A stretch of 64,000 bases of DNA from Simmondsia chinensis. Lineage: Eukaryota > Streptophyta > Magnoliopsida > Caryophyllales > Simmondsiaceae. Position numbers and translations under genes: made by a program. How positions within the stretch are numbered: the first letter of the stretch is position 1; each line of letters begins with the position of its first letter. This document shows, in pieces, positions 10,781-21,010 of the stretch. The stretch covers positions 10,552,501-10,616,500 of the forward strand of contig JAGTTD010000008.1 of the NCBI GenBank assembly GCA_018398585.1, given 5' to 3'. The notes under the pieces are model-generated. The model was not told the DNA's origin. It made no database searches and saw nothing but the letters and a program-made list of their open reading frames with translations.

Positions 10781-11204
10781 AGGTCGAGGGTTCATGGCCA
10801 CTAGGGATCAATTTTTTGAAACATTTTAATTATGATCCTTTTTAAAATTGTGTCTCTTCATTATCTTTTACTAAATTATTATTCTATTTTCGGAAAATAC
10901 ATAGTTATGGTTCTATTTCATTCATATGAAACTATCTTTCGGTTGTATAAGTATGATTTTTTTATAAAAGTGTGCACATATATATATATATACACATACA
11001 CACATTTATATTTTCCCAATTATCATCGAATTATTTGTATATTCTATTTACTTATATATTTTTATTTTTATTTTTGTTTTGAATATGAACCCTATAATGT
11101 TGAAATCCTGGACTTAAAGTAATTTTTAGTAGACAAATTACCTCATTTTTAATTTTGTCTACAATTTTTGCTTTCAAATGCTCCCCAACTACATAAATCA
11201 TAAC
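10781..11204. other. AT-rich spacer with a TA/CA microsatellite
   Basis: The stretch is very AT-rich. A (TA)n run followed by (CA)n lies at about 10977-11003. The 96-codon ORF at 10832-11122 is Tyr/Phe/Leu-rich, reflecting base composition, and is not considered a gene. It may include the outer end of the LTR that follows. Confidence 0.45.
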
Positions 11205-11269
11205 CTAAACATTATTCCTTAATTCTTTATAATAACTCATTGACGACTCTCGATTAAAGAGGACACAAC

Positions 11270-11675
11270 AAGCCCCCGGAAGCGTCGAACACATTTCGGT
11301 ATCTCGGCCTTGAATACATTCCGGCCCTGGATACCTCTCCAGAAGCCCTGGTGCATCTCGGCCCCGATTGCATCTTGGCCTTGAATACATTCTGGCCTCG
11401 GATACCTCTCCGGAAGCTCAGGCGCATCTCGGCCCCAAATGCATATTTGCCTTGAATGTGCTCCAGCCTCGGATACATCTCCGGAAGCTCTGGTGCATCT
11501 TTACCTCAAATGCATCTCGACCTTGAATGTATTCCAGCCCCGGACACCTCTCCGGAAGCCGTGGTGCATCTCGGCCCCGAATGTATCTCGGCCTTGAATG
11601 TTTTCTAACCTCGGATACCTCTCCCGAAGATCTACTTGCATCTCGGCCTTGAATACTTCTCACCTCCTCGGTACT
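11270..11675. repeat. 71-bp minisatellite inside an LTR, about 5 units
   Basis: Units end in CTCTCC at 11340, 11411, 11482, 11553 and 11624, exactly 71 bp apart; a shortened unit follows. Each unit contains GCATCTCGGCC, a second TCTCGGCCTTGAAT block, and GGATACCTCTCC. Spacing is perfectly kept while bases differ, mainly at C/T and G/A positions as expected from decay of methylated cytosines. GC content is far above the flanking sequence. Overlapping minus-strand ORFs here merely repeat a GPRCxRGRDA-like peptide and are not genes. Confidence 0.9.
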
Positions 11676-11943
11676 TTCCGGGGTCACACCAACCAACGTC
11701 TTCATTTTTAATGGGTAAGTGCGAGCCCTTGCTGAACACGGGTGAGCAGAGACGTGGGGCAGGTCTGATCGCGAGATATGAGATCGACCCCACCCGCAAA
11801 ATAGTGGCAAACTCTCAGTTGTAACGGGTGCATAAATTGAAATCTGAGGATCCTGAAGCACGAAATTATCTCACCTCGAGTAGCAATACCTAGCAGGATA
11901 CACCCCCTATGCTCCATGAGACGCAAAGCTTTCCTAGGGAAGC

Positions 11944-11950
11944 TATAAAT
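11944..11950 (+). promoter_or_regulatory. TATA box of LTR (Tat element 1)
   Basis: TATAAAT about 150 bases before the LTR end, followed by a pyrimidine-rich stretch, as expected for the LTR pol II promoter. Confidence 0.6.
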
Positions 11951-12105
11951 ACCACCCGATACCCTGGAGACAAACCATTCACTCCTTTCGTTTCTTTCTC
12001 AACTCTTGCACTCAATCTAGAAAACTCTTGCATCGAAACTCTTAATCAAAAAAACCAAAGGTTTACGTTTGACCTTCCATTAAAAGGACCTGTACCCAAA
12101 ACAGT

Positions 12106-12121
12106 TGGCGCCTTCTGTGGG
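12106..12121 (+). other. PBS of Tat-type gypsy element 1
   Basis: TGGCGCCTTCTGTGGG lies three bases inside the LTR end. It closely matches the TGGCGCCGTCTGTGGGAA-type binding site common in plant Tat-lineage gypsy elements. Confidence 0.75.
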
Positions 12122-12502
12122 AAATGGAACATCTTCCCCCTTGGCCAAAGAAATTCGCGGATCACTACGTCACCCAAAGTCAGCTTCATGAGCTTCGCAC
12201 ACTGGTAATGCAGCTCGCCGATCGCAATCACCCAGACAATCCTCTCCTCCACCCCTGACGCCAAACCCAGACATAGTTGCTGAATCTTTTGCCTCCTCTA
12301 AACACGAAGGCGAGAGAGACAAGAGAAAAATAAGAACGGGAAGGAAGACGCCTCATCCCGGTGATAAACCAAATAAAATCTGGCGAGACGAATGCCGCAC
12401 CTATCCTGACCAGATACCAACATGAACCTCGAAGAAACAACACATGAAGTCACGAGGAGAATCCCGATGGCCCACTTGCCATACACAATGCAAATAACCG
12501 CC

Positions 12503-13410
12503 ATGGGGAGAGTAAAGGTGCCAAGCTTAGAGCTGTTTGACAGGGCGCAAGACCCAGATGACCACATCTCGGGGTTCGCAGCATGAATGTACATCGTCGA
12601 CGCCCTTGAAGATGTATGGTGCAAATGTTTTCTAGCTACCGTGAAGGGGATGGCCAAGGCTTGGCTTGGCTCTCTCCCTAAAGAATCGATATGAAGCTTT
12701 TTGGAACTCTCGAAAAAATTCACTTGACACTTCCTGAGTAGCAAAAAAAGAAAGAAGACCGCTGCCCAACTAATTCGGCTGAGGCAGATAGAGGAAGACT
12801 CCTTACGAGGGTTCGTCCGACAGTTCTGCAAAGCAATGATCAACATTCCTAACTTTGCAGACATGACAACCATTACTATTTTCATTAACGAGCTTCGGGA
12901 TAGTGACTTCAAGTTCGCCCTCATAAAAGCTCTCCTCATAATTGTGGACACCCATTGGACAAAGGCCAAAAAATACATCATCACCGAAGATGGGATGGCC
13001 AAAGCCAAACCTAAGAGATACGAACCTAAAGCGGCACCGACAAGATATGAACACAGAAAATCCATAATGCATGCCCCTGTCTCCATCTTGAGGGCCGAAG
13101 GAATAGTAAAAGGCATGAAGAGGGCGTAACCCCGGTCCAGGAAGACCCCCTAGGCTGCTCTTGGATGTGAAGAAACCCGAGGCAGAGAAGGACCAACCTA
13201 ACATAGACCTAAAAACTGGGACGGCCCAAAAGAAGTGGTGCGAATATCATAAAGCACCAGGACACGACACTAAAGACTGTCGCGCACTCAAATATAGGAT
13301 GAACGCATTCGAGATGAAAGGTGATCTTGCAAAATTTTTGGACATGAGAAAAATCAAGTCCGAAATCTTTGAGCCCACTCGAGAAGAGCATAAAGCCATG
13401 ACAACCACCC
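12503..13410 (+). pseudogene. Tat-type gag pseudogene
   Basis: The readable frame begins at about 12503 with MGRVKVPSLELFD, followed by DPDDH at about 12550, the typical Tat Gag start of PDDHL type. The Retrotrans_gag domain continues through a segment with stops to LRQIEEDSLRGFVRQFCKA (about 12780-12835) and then MINIPNFADMTTI. After a frameshift near 13130 the knuckle WCEYHKAPGHDTKDC appears at 13236-13280, the C-x3-H...H-x4-C pattern of Tat Gag. At least four stops occur. Larger minus-strand ORFs over this region (up to 272 codons at 12298-13116) are shadows of this GC-rich coding sequence. Confidence 0.8.
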
Positions 13411-13419
13411 CGAGGCATG

Positions 13420-13963
13420 TGATAGCAACAATAAGAAAAGGCGGAGGCACGAGTGATGACACCTTAGGGGAGAGAGCAACCAAGGTCATGAAGCGCCAGC
13501 CTCTGACTTTCACGAAAGAGGATCTTGAAAACATTAGGACCCCGCACAAAAACCGCATGGTTGTCACAATGGATATCGGCAATTACTCCATTCAAAGAGT
13601 TTTGGTAGATCAAGATGCCTGGTTAACATCATCTTCCTTTGTTGCTTCGAGAAAATGGAGATCCCGCCCAAAAGATTGGTCCCCATGAACAGAGCACTTG
13701 CATTATTCTCCGGCGAAATGGTGAACCCATTGGGCACCTTGAGCCCGGATATCCTTTTAAGGCACAAAGAGAAGCGTCATTTGCATATGGAGGAATTCAA
13801 CATCATAGTGACTTATTTAGCATTAAACACCATCCTAGGCCGCCCAATACAGAACTTGTTAGGGGTAGTGGTTTCGACCTACTACCTGGCCATGAAATTG
13901 GAAACGGATGAAGGGGCTATCCTAACCATTAGAGGGTGCCAGCCAGCTTGCAGCTGCTGCTAA
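13420..13963 (+). pseudogene. Tat-type protease pseudogene
   Basis: ITFT-like and QPLTFTKEDLENI blocks near 13500 precede the aspartic protease. The active-site loop expected as VLVD-x-GSSADIL appears at 13598-13625 as VLVDQDAWLTS: the first Asp is kept but the Gly-Ser-Ser is lost. After a frameshift it continues in the 13655-13963 frame with PPKRLVPMNRAL, NTILGRPIQNLL (the usual ILGRPWL block) and VVSTYYLAMKLETDEG. The enzyme would process Gag-Pol. Loss of the active-site loop and the frameshift make it non-functional. Confidence 0.8.
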
Positions 13964-14169
13964 GCCCAAAATGGTTCCACAAAAAGAGAGAAGAAGATTC
14001 TAGGGAAACCATTGAAATTGAATAGGAACCCAGAAAATCGGTCCGAATTGGGGCATGCATAAGCCCGGACACACAAAGCCAAATCAAGTAAGTACTTTAG
14101 CAATACCGAGAGGTCTTCGATTATTCCGTAGATGAGATGTTGGGGATAGATGGCCAAATCATTGCTCAG

Positions 14170-15080
14170 CATTAAAAGGTCTTACTAAACAGGAAGCCCG
14201 TGAAGTAGAAGAAATGCAACTTTTGCATGGAAAGGAATCGGGAAATAAGCGAAGAAGTGTAGAAGCTCCTAAAAGCAAATTTTATACAAGGAGTTATGTA
14301 CCAAGAGTGCTTGGAAAATGTGGTTTTAGTAAAGAAGCAGAACCGGAGTTGGTGGATGTGGATAGATTAGACTGATCTAAATAAGCCAGCCCTAAGGAAT
14401 CGTTCCCTCTCCCTAAGATAGACAAGCTAGTCAGCTCTGTGGTGGGGAATACGTAGTTCAGCTTCCTCGACGCCTTCTCCGGATACCATCAGATGTGATT
14501 GACCTAGAAGACGAGGAAAAAAGATCCTTCATCACCCATGAAGGCACTTACTGCTTCCGAGTAATGCCATTCGGGTTAAAGAATGCAGGGGCCACATACC
14601 AACATTTGGTAAACCACGTCTTCCAGTAACAGATAGGGAAGAACTTGGAAGTATGTGTCGATGATATGACAGTAAAAAGTGCAGAAGCGTCAAACCATGT
14701 AGACGATCGTTGGGAGACCCTAGAGACACTCAAAGCTCACGGATTGCGCTTAAATCCAAGCAAGTGCACGTTTGGTGTACCAGAAGGGAAGTTCCTGGGA
14801 TTCATAGTGAGCGCGCGACGGATAGAGGCCAATCCTGCTAAGATAGATGTGATATTAAAAATGGAGACCCCAAAAACACCTCAGGACTTCCAAAAATTGA
14901 CAGGTTGCTTGGCCACATTAGACAGATTCATCAGTCAACTTGCGAACCAATCCCTTCCCTTTTTCAAAACTGTACGAAGAAGGGAAATCTTTAATTGGGA
15001 TGAGGATTGCGAACTAGCCCTCCGAGAGCTCAAAATATCCTCGAGAAACTTCAAATCATGTCCAAACCAATCCTAGGAGA
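14170..15080 (+). pseudogene. Tat-type reverse transcriptase pseudogene
   Basis: RT is read in several frames: SFPLPKIDKLV near 14400-14430, FLDAFSGYHQM at about 14467-14500, MPFGLKNAGATYQHLV at 14566-14613, and the catalytic block as VCVDDMTVKSAEA near 14652-14690. In the last, the usual Y/F-V-D-D is C-V-D-D with both Asp retained. Then LRLNPSKCTFGVPEGKFLGF (14745-14805) and QDFQKLTGCLATLDRF follow in the ORF at 14645-15076. This enzyme copies element RNA. Stops near 14375, 14457, 14498 and 14627 disable it. Confidence 0.85.
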
Positions 15081-15900
15081 AGACTTGATCCTTTATGTCT
15101 CAGCATCCAATGACACAGTAAGAACCGTTTTGATAACCGAAAGGGAAAAATCCAAAATGTCTATCTACTTCGTTAGCCAAATACTAAAGGAATCAGAAAG
15201 ACATTGTCCTCATATCTGGAAGCTCGCCAATGCTGTCATTGTAGTCGCTCAAAAACTACTTCCTGGCACGCTGCGTTAAGATACGAACCGACCAGCCCCT
15301 GCTAAAATCGCTGCAACAATTGGAGTTCTTCAAAAGAACGTTGGCTTGGCAGTTGAACTTTCCGAATACGATATTCTGTTTGAGTCATGGACCGCGGTCA
15401 AGGCACAAGCCCTATCAAATTTCTTGGTTGAATGTCCGTTCACTAGCGAAGCTTCTCCAAGCTTAAATCAATGGATATCTCGCACGAGTCATGGTAACTA
15501 TATGCAGATGGATCTTCCAGTAATCAAGGAAGTAGGCCAGGAATTCTGCTCATCTCGTTTGAAAAAAAACTCTTCCCATATGCACTAAGGTTCAAGTTCA
15601 AGACCAATAATAATGAGGCTGATATGAGGCACTTTGCCATAGGCTAAAATTGGCACGAATGGTAGGAGCACGACACATAGAGGTATTCAGCAACTCACAA
15701 CTAATCGTCAAACAAATTCAAGGGATCTATGGGGCAAAAAGTGCTGTCATGATATAATATTTAAAAATAGTGAATAAGGTGGCAAAAGCATTCTTCTACT
15801 TCAAAATTCACCTCTTATCGCTAGCAGAAAACACTAAGGTGGATGAACTAGTTCGAATCGCTAGCTCACAATTAGAATAAACATATCAGGTCTTGTCATT
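15056..15900 (+). pseudogene. Tat-type RNase H pseudogene
   Basis: The ORF at 15007-15279 reads ILGEDLILYVSASNDTVRTV, corresponding to the L-x-LYLA-x-S-x(2)-AVSAVL start, and continues with PILKESERHCP-type wording through YFVSQILKESE. The ORF at 15346-15588 carries VELSEYDILFESWTAVKAQA and LSNFLVE, the usual linker before the second RNase H. NNNEAD at about 15610 corresponds to NNEAEY, and AKSAVM near 15735 to the tail. A frameshift near 15290 and stops near 15585 and 15645 inactivate it. Confidence 0.8.
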
Positions 15901-16079
15901 CAAGTGAAAGAAATGTAGATATCGTGTCGAAGTCCAACCCCCCAAGAGAAAGTTGCTTATGTACATGGCACGGACAATTCGTGACGCCCTGTCCTCGAGT
16001 TTATAAAAAATGGAACCCTCCCACGATGACTGGCTGGATGTAAGGAAAATCCCGAAGTGAGCCCCCTAGTTCGTGTTAG

Positions 16080-17193
16080 TGGACAAGGATTTGTACGAAA
16101 GATCTTTCACACATCCCTTATTAAAGTTTGTTGGCAAGGAAAAGGGAAGGTACGTCCTATGCGAAATCCACGAGGGCATCTGCAGGCAACACCTCGGGGA
16201 TCATGCACTAACCAACAAAGCACTACTATTAGGATATTACTAGCCCATCATGAAGAAAGATGCATAGGACCTCATCCAGAAATGCGAGAAATGCCCGAAA
16301 CATGCTGTGGTAATCCACACATCGGCATCCTCAATTCAGTCTATACTCAGCCCCATTCCCTTCGCCCAAAGGGGAACCCATATATCAAGTCCGTACCTCA
16401 AAATTCCAGACAAAAGAAATATATCATTGTGGCCATAGATTATTTTAGCAAATGGATAGAGGCAGAACCGGTGGCCCAAATCACCGACCATGCTATCCAA
16501 TGCTTCCTCTGGAAAGGGTTCATGACTTGTTATGGAATCCCGTAAGTTTTTGCCACCGACAACGGCACCCAATTTAGATCTCAAAGTTTCTGCGATTATT
16601 GCAAAAACTTGGGGATCAGAATAAAGTACGCCTCCACAAAACACCCGCAAAGTAACGGTCAAGCAAAATCCGTGAACAAACATATCATGTCAAGCCTAAA
16701 ACACCATTTGGATTAGTCCGAAGGGAGCTGGGTGGAAGATTTGCCTAGCATCCTATGGGCCAATAGGACAATAGCGCGAAACGCCATAGGCGAAACCTTG
16801 TATGACCTAGTTTATGGTATAGAAGTAGTGTTGCCAGTAGGAATCGGAGACCCTACCCTTTGAATTCAGGATTACAACCAAGAGGGCAACGAAAACACAT
16901 TGAGACAATCAATAGGCAGAGTCGAGAAGACAAGAGAGAATGCATTGATTAGAATGGTCACCCAAAAGCAAAGGATGGCGAGATACTTCAATTCCAAAAT
17001 AAAGAAAAGAAGTTTCCAAGAAGGACAATTAGTGTTAAGACGAATAGAATCTTCTGGACACCACCACAGGAAGCTCTCCACTAATTGGGAAGGCCCCTAC
17101 CGGGTCTCAAGGACAACCAGAGACGGGGCCTACCGCCTGCAACAGCTGGATAGGACACCAATCCTGAGAACATGGAACATCTTAAAGCTATGA
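16080..17193 (+). pseudogene. Tat-type integrase pseudogene
   Basis: Traces of the HHCC zinc domain lie near 16165-16310 (CEKCPKHA). The catalytic core reads YIIVAIDYFSKWIEAEPV at 16420-16475, followed by FATDNGTQFRSQSFCDYCKN at about 16550-16605 and HPQSNGQAKSVNKHI near 16640-16685. The first Asp is kept in AIDYF and the second in TDNGTQF, and the expected Glu in the GQAE motif is replaced by Lys (GQAK). The C-terminal part is the ORF at 16900-17193 with NWEGPYRVSRTTRDGAYRLQ, the usual WEGPY-x-V motif, and ends LKL. Stops near 16541, 16715 and 16863 break it. Confidence 0.88.
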
Positions 17194-17369
17194 AAAAATT
17201 TATGTATGAGTCTGCGAGTAGAAAAAAATGTGTCCAATCGACCTATCCGTAAACATGAACTCAGAAACTGAAAATGAGGAAGGGACAAAAATCTAAAACA
17301 CAGATTAACCAAAAAGTGCTGAACCTTAACCCTATAAGATGAAGGTCCCCTTCCATCGACGTTTGAAAA

Positions 17370-18180
17370 AGACAAAAGCGGATGAACAATCTGCTAAATT
17401 TATGGAAGTCTTCAAAAAATTTCATATTAATGTCTCGTTTGTTGATATGTTAGCGTAGATGCACAAATGTGCAAAATTTATGACGGAAATCTTATCTAAC
17501 AAAAGGAAGTTGGGAGAATTTAAAACAACAGCACTAACTAAAGAATGCAGTGCCATACTCTAAAAGAAGTTTCCTCCCAAACTAAAAGATCCAAGGAATT
17601 TCTCTATACCTTGCACCATTGGCACCATTAGCTTTGACAAAGTTTTATGTGATTTACGTGCAAGCATTAATTTAATACCTCTCTTTGTGTTCAGGATGCT
17701 TGGCTTAGGAGAGGTGAAGCCCATTACAGTATCTCTCCAACTAGCAGAAAGACCGATCAAGTATCCAAGAGATGTGGTTGAAGACGTCTTAATGAAAGTT
17801 GGCAAATTCATCTTCTCGACCTATTTCATAGTACTTGACCTGAAAGAGGATCAAAAGATACCTCTTATTTTTAGACAACCCTTCCTTACTACAGGAAGGA
17901 CCTTGATCGATGTGCAATTAGGGAAGCTTATTTTAAGGTTGCAAGATGAATAGGTAACCTTTAGTGCTTTTAATGCCATCAAATTCCCCACTAACATGGA
18001 TTCTTATTTTGAGGTTGATATTATAGACAGTTTGGTAGCTGAGAAGTTTAGGGACACATTCCCTAAGTTACCACTTGAAGCGTGTCTAACAAAGTCAAGG
18101 ACCTTAGACACTAAGAATGAATTGATAAGAAAATGTGCCCATTACCTAGAAGATTGCAAACCTTTTTATTTTTAGCATGA
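17370..18180 (+). pseudogene. Athila-type Gag C-terminus and protease pseudogene
   Basis: An Athila-like pre-protease segment (FMEVFKKFHINVSFVDML, 17400-17455; CAKFMTEILSNKRKL, 17470-17515) precedes the retropepsin region. The protease block reads FPPKLKDPRNFSIPCTIG at 17572-17628 and CDLRASINLIPLFVF at 17651-17695, where the active-site D-L-G-A-S-I-N-L-M-P has Gly to Arg. It continues with VEDVLMKVGKFIFSTYFIVLD and IPLIFRQPFLTTGRTLIDV (ILGRPFLATGR in functional copies). Stops at about 17456, 17561 and 17951 break the frame. Confidence 0.85.
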
Positions 18181-18499
18181 AGCAAGAGTGGAGGACATAC
18201 AAGCAATTGAGACTCAGTAGAGAGTCGGGGAGGATAAGCATCCAAACCTCGAGCTCAAGCCACTACCATCTCTTCTCAAGTATGCTTATCTTGGTAATTA
18301 TAACACTTATCCTGTTATTATTAAGGCTTTTTTGAGTAATGTTGAATAGGAAAGGTAGCCTAGAGTTCTAAGACAGCATAAATCAGCCATCAGATGGACC
18401 CTTTTAGACATCAAGGGAATCAGCCCTTCCTTATGCATGCAAAAGATTCTCATGGAAGATAGCTTCAAGCCTACCGTGCAGCCACAATGTTAATTAAAC

Positions 18500-19240
18500 C
18501 CTATGAAGGAGGTGATAAGGAAAGAAGTTGTCAAGTTATTAGATGCTGGGATCATTTATCCCATATCTGATAGTCCGCGGGTAAGCCCAGTACAAGTAGT
18601 TCCAAGGAATGGGGGAATAACCATAGTAGAAAATGAGAACAATGAGCTAATCTCTACTAGAAACATCACTGGGGGGAGGGTATGTATAGATTACAGAAAA
18701 CTTAATGATGCCACCCAAAAGGACCATTTTCCCTTACCATTCATTGATCAAATGTTAGAAAAACTTGCTGGCCAATCGTATTAATATTTCCTGGATGGTT
18801 ATTTAGGATACAACCAAATTACCATAGCACCGGAGGATCAGGAAAAGACCACTTTTACTTGTTTGTATTGTGCCTTCGCCGATGGGAGAATGCCTTTTTG
18901 ATTATGCAATGCTCCTGGCATATTTCAGTGTTGTATGTTAGCAATCTTTAGTCACATGGCGGAGAATTTCATAGAGGTATTTGTGGATGATTTTTTAGCT
19001 TTTGGTGCTTCATTTGGTGATTGTTTATCTAACCTCTCTATGGCCTTACAAAGATGCACTGACACTAATTTTATTTTGAATTGGGAGAAATGTCAATTCA
19101 TAGTACAAGAAGGGATTGTGTTTGGGCATATGATTTCTAAAAAGGGAATTGAGGTAGATAGGGCCAAAACTGAAGTGATAGAGCGATTACTGCCCCTACT
19201 AATGTTAAAGGCATTCGAAGTTTCTTGGGTCATGCAGGTT
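18500..19240 (+). pseudogene. Athila-type reverse transcriptase pseudogene
   Basis: The ORF at 18503-18784 begins with VIRKEVVKLLDAGIIYPISD and contains RVCIDYRKLNDATQKDHFPL, the RT N-terminal block. A stop follows at 18781, then DGYLGYNQI near 18795. The catalytic block appears in the ORF at 18935-19300 as FIEVFVDDFLAFG (FVDD near 18979). IEVDRAKTEVIE at about 19150 matches the expected block after the thumb. A frameshift near 19220 moves into the next frame. The gene copies element RNA in intact members; here at least two stops and one frameshift occur. Confidence 0.88.
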
Positions 19241-19760
19241 TCTATAGAGGGTTTATTAAGGACTTCTCTAAGATTACTAAGTCTCTCTGCAATTTATTGA
19301 TGAACGATGTCCCATTTAACTTTGACAGTAACTGTATGCATGCTTTTGAAACTTTGAAGGAAAAACTAGTATCAGAACCAATAATCGTAGCACCCAATCG
19401 AACCTTACACTTTGAACTTTTGTACGATGCTGGTGACTATGCAATAGGGGTCGTGCTAGGGCAAAGAAGGAACACAAATTTTCATGTAATTTACTATGCT
19501 AGTAAGACTTTAACGAGACCGAGAAGGAATTACTAGCGGTTGTTTTTGTATTTGAAAGTTTTCATTTATACTGCTAAATTCTAATGTAATTGTTTATACT
19601 AATCACTCTGCTCTTAAATACCTCTTTGCAAAATAAGATGCAAAACCAAGACTGAAATGATGGATTTTGTTGCTCCATGAATTCAATTTAGAAATCTGGG
19701 ACAAACAAGGAACAGAAAATGTCGTGGTGGATCATTTATCATGCCTCAAATGAAAGGACA
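19220..19760 (+). pseudogene. Athila-type RNase H pseudogene
   Basis: The ORF at 19225-19536 reads GHAGFYRGFIKDFSKI, CMHAFETLKEKLVSEPIIVA and then LLYDAGDYAIGVVLGQRRN, which is the RNase H start with its first catalytic Asp (CDASDYA in intact relatives). It continues as YYASKTLTRPRRNY to a stop, with frameshifted traces to 19750 including the terminal VVDHLS block. Truncated by a stop at 19534 and by frame changes. Confidence 0.85.
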
Positions 19761-19837
19761 AAAGTCTCTCCATCAATGGTAAGGAAAATCCTAATTATCC
19801 ATGGTACTTTGACATTATTAACTATTTGGTTGTATAG

Positions 19838-21010
19838 GAATTGCCTAAAGACATGACATATCAACAAAAGAAGAAGTTCTTCGCTGATTTAAAGCACTAT
19901 TTTTGGGAAGACCCACTCTTATATAAGTATTGCGCGGACCAAATCATCAGGAGGTCTGTACCGAAAGAAGAAATGGAAGACATTCGGCATTATTGCCATT
20001 CCTTGGAAACTGGTGGTCATTATGATAGAACAAGGACTGTAGCTAAAGTTTTACAATCAAGATTTAATTGGCCTACACTTTTTAAAGATACTTTCAAATT
20101 TGTTAGTAAATGTGATTAATGTCAAAGAACTAGGAGACATGAATGCCCATAAACAACATTTTAGTTGTTCAATTATTTGACGTTGAGGGGATTGATTTCA
20201 TGGGTCATTTTCTGTCGTCATTTTCTAATAGATTTATCTTGGTTGCTATAGATTATGTATCAAAGTGGGTTGAAGTAGCCACTTTTCCGACCAATGATGC
20301 AAGAGTTGTGGTCTACTTTGTAAGAAATATCATCTTTTCTTGATCTGGAAGTCCTTGAGCAATTATAAGTGATGGCGGGAAACATTTTTGTGACCGTCAA
20401 CTTAAAGCTTTATTTAGCGTTGGTGCCCCATACCATATTCAAACAAGCGGTCAAGTGGAAATTTTAAATTGAGAATTGAAAACTATTCATGAAAAGATTG
20501 TTAGTGCTTTTAGAAAAGATTGGTAGGAAAAGTCAGATGATGCACTTTGGGCATATAGAACAGCATTGGAAACACCAATTGGAATGTCTCCACATCGACT
20601 GGTTTATGGCAAGGCTTGTTATTTCCTAGTGTAATTGGAACATAAAGCATACTAGACCATGAAGACCTTGAATTTCAACTTAGAAGCTACAAAAGTGAAA
20701 AGGCAGCAAATAAATGAAATGGATGAATTCAGTAATGAAGCCCATGGAGACGCTGAAATTTACAAGGATTGAAGCAAAAGACAGCATGACGGACAAAAAG
20801 TTTTACTTTTTAACTCCCGATTATGACTTTTCCCAGGGAAATTGTGTTCTAGATGGTCAAGACCATTTGTTGTAACTTGTGTCTTTCCATATGGCATAGT
20901 CGAGATTCAAAATAAGAAGAAGGGCACATTCAAAGTTAAGGGTCAAAGGCTGAAACCTTGTATTAATAGAGAGCTCGAGCCACAGAAGTCCTCCATTCAT
21001 CTCAATTAAG
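19838..21010 (+). pseudogene. Athila-type integrase pseudogene
   Basis: The zinc-binding part reads YCHSLETGGHYDRTRT at 19993-20040 and CD-x-CQRT near 20112-20130 with a stop between. The core begins [20 protein letters not shown] at about 20195, then [16 protein letters not shown], then AIISDGGKHF near 20360, so both core Asp residues are present. The Athila hallmark LEHKAY lies near 20636, and LFNSRL...FPGKLCSRWSRPF at 20807-20860. The frame ends near 21010 after GQRLKPCINRELEP. Stops at about 20118, 20341, 20471, 20525, 20632 and 20651 kill it. Confidence 0.88.

Larger units (their letters stand above)
11205..12103 (+). repeat. 5' LTR of Tat-type gypsy element 1 (left end uncertain)
   Basis: The right end is clear: ...CCCAAAACA at 12103, directly followed by the PBS. 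A TATA box lies at 11944-11950, with a CT-rich downstream region (TTTCGTTTCTTTCTCAACTC). Upstream is a GC-rich minisatellite. The left end was not determined because the 3' LTR is not present to compare; the start given is where GC-rich sequence begins. Confidence 0.65.
11205..17360 (+). mobile_element. Tat-type Ty3/gypsy element 1, 3' truncated
   Basis: LTR, PBS, gag, protease, RT, RNase H and integrase follow in the order normal for gypsy. The coding region is GC-richer than its surroundings and has many point stops and several frameshifts. It ends soon after the integrase; at about 17370 an unrelated Athila-type coding region begins mid-gene, and no 3' LTR is found. The right end was therefore lost by deletion or rearrangement. 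Confidence 0.85.

Noticed and set aside
10832..11122. 96-codon Tyr/Phe-rich ORF with hydrophobic stretches
   Set aside because: Lies in AT-rich DNA including a TA/CA microsatellite; composition explains the open frame.
11205..11926. Cluster of minus-strand ORFs with repeated RGRDA-like peptide
   Set aside because: They translate the 71-bp minisatellite; the repetition is in the DNA and no domain is seen.
12298..13116. 272-codon minus-strand ORF
   Set aside because: It is antisense to a clear Tat gag with zinc knuckle on the plus strand; its length follows from the GC-rich composition and codon bias of that coding region.
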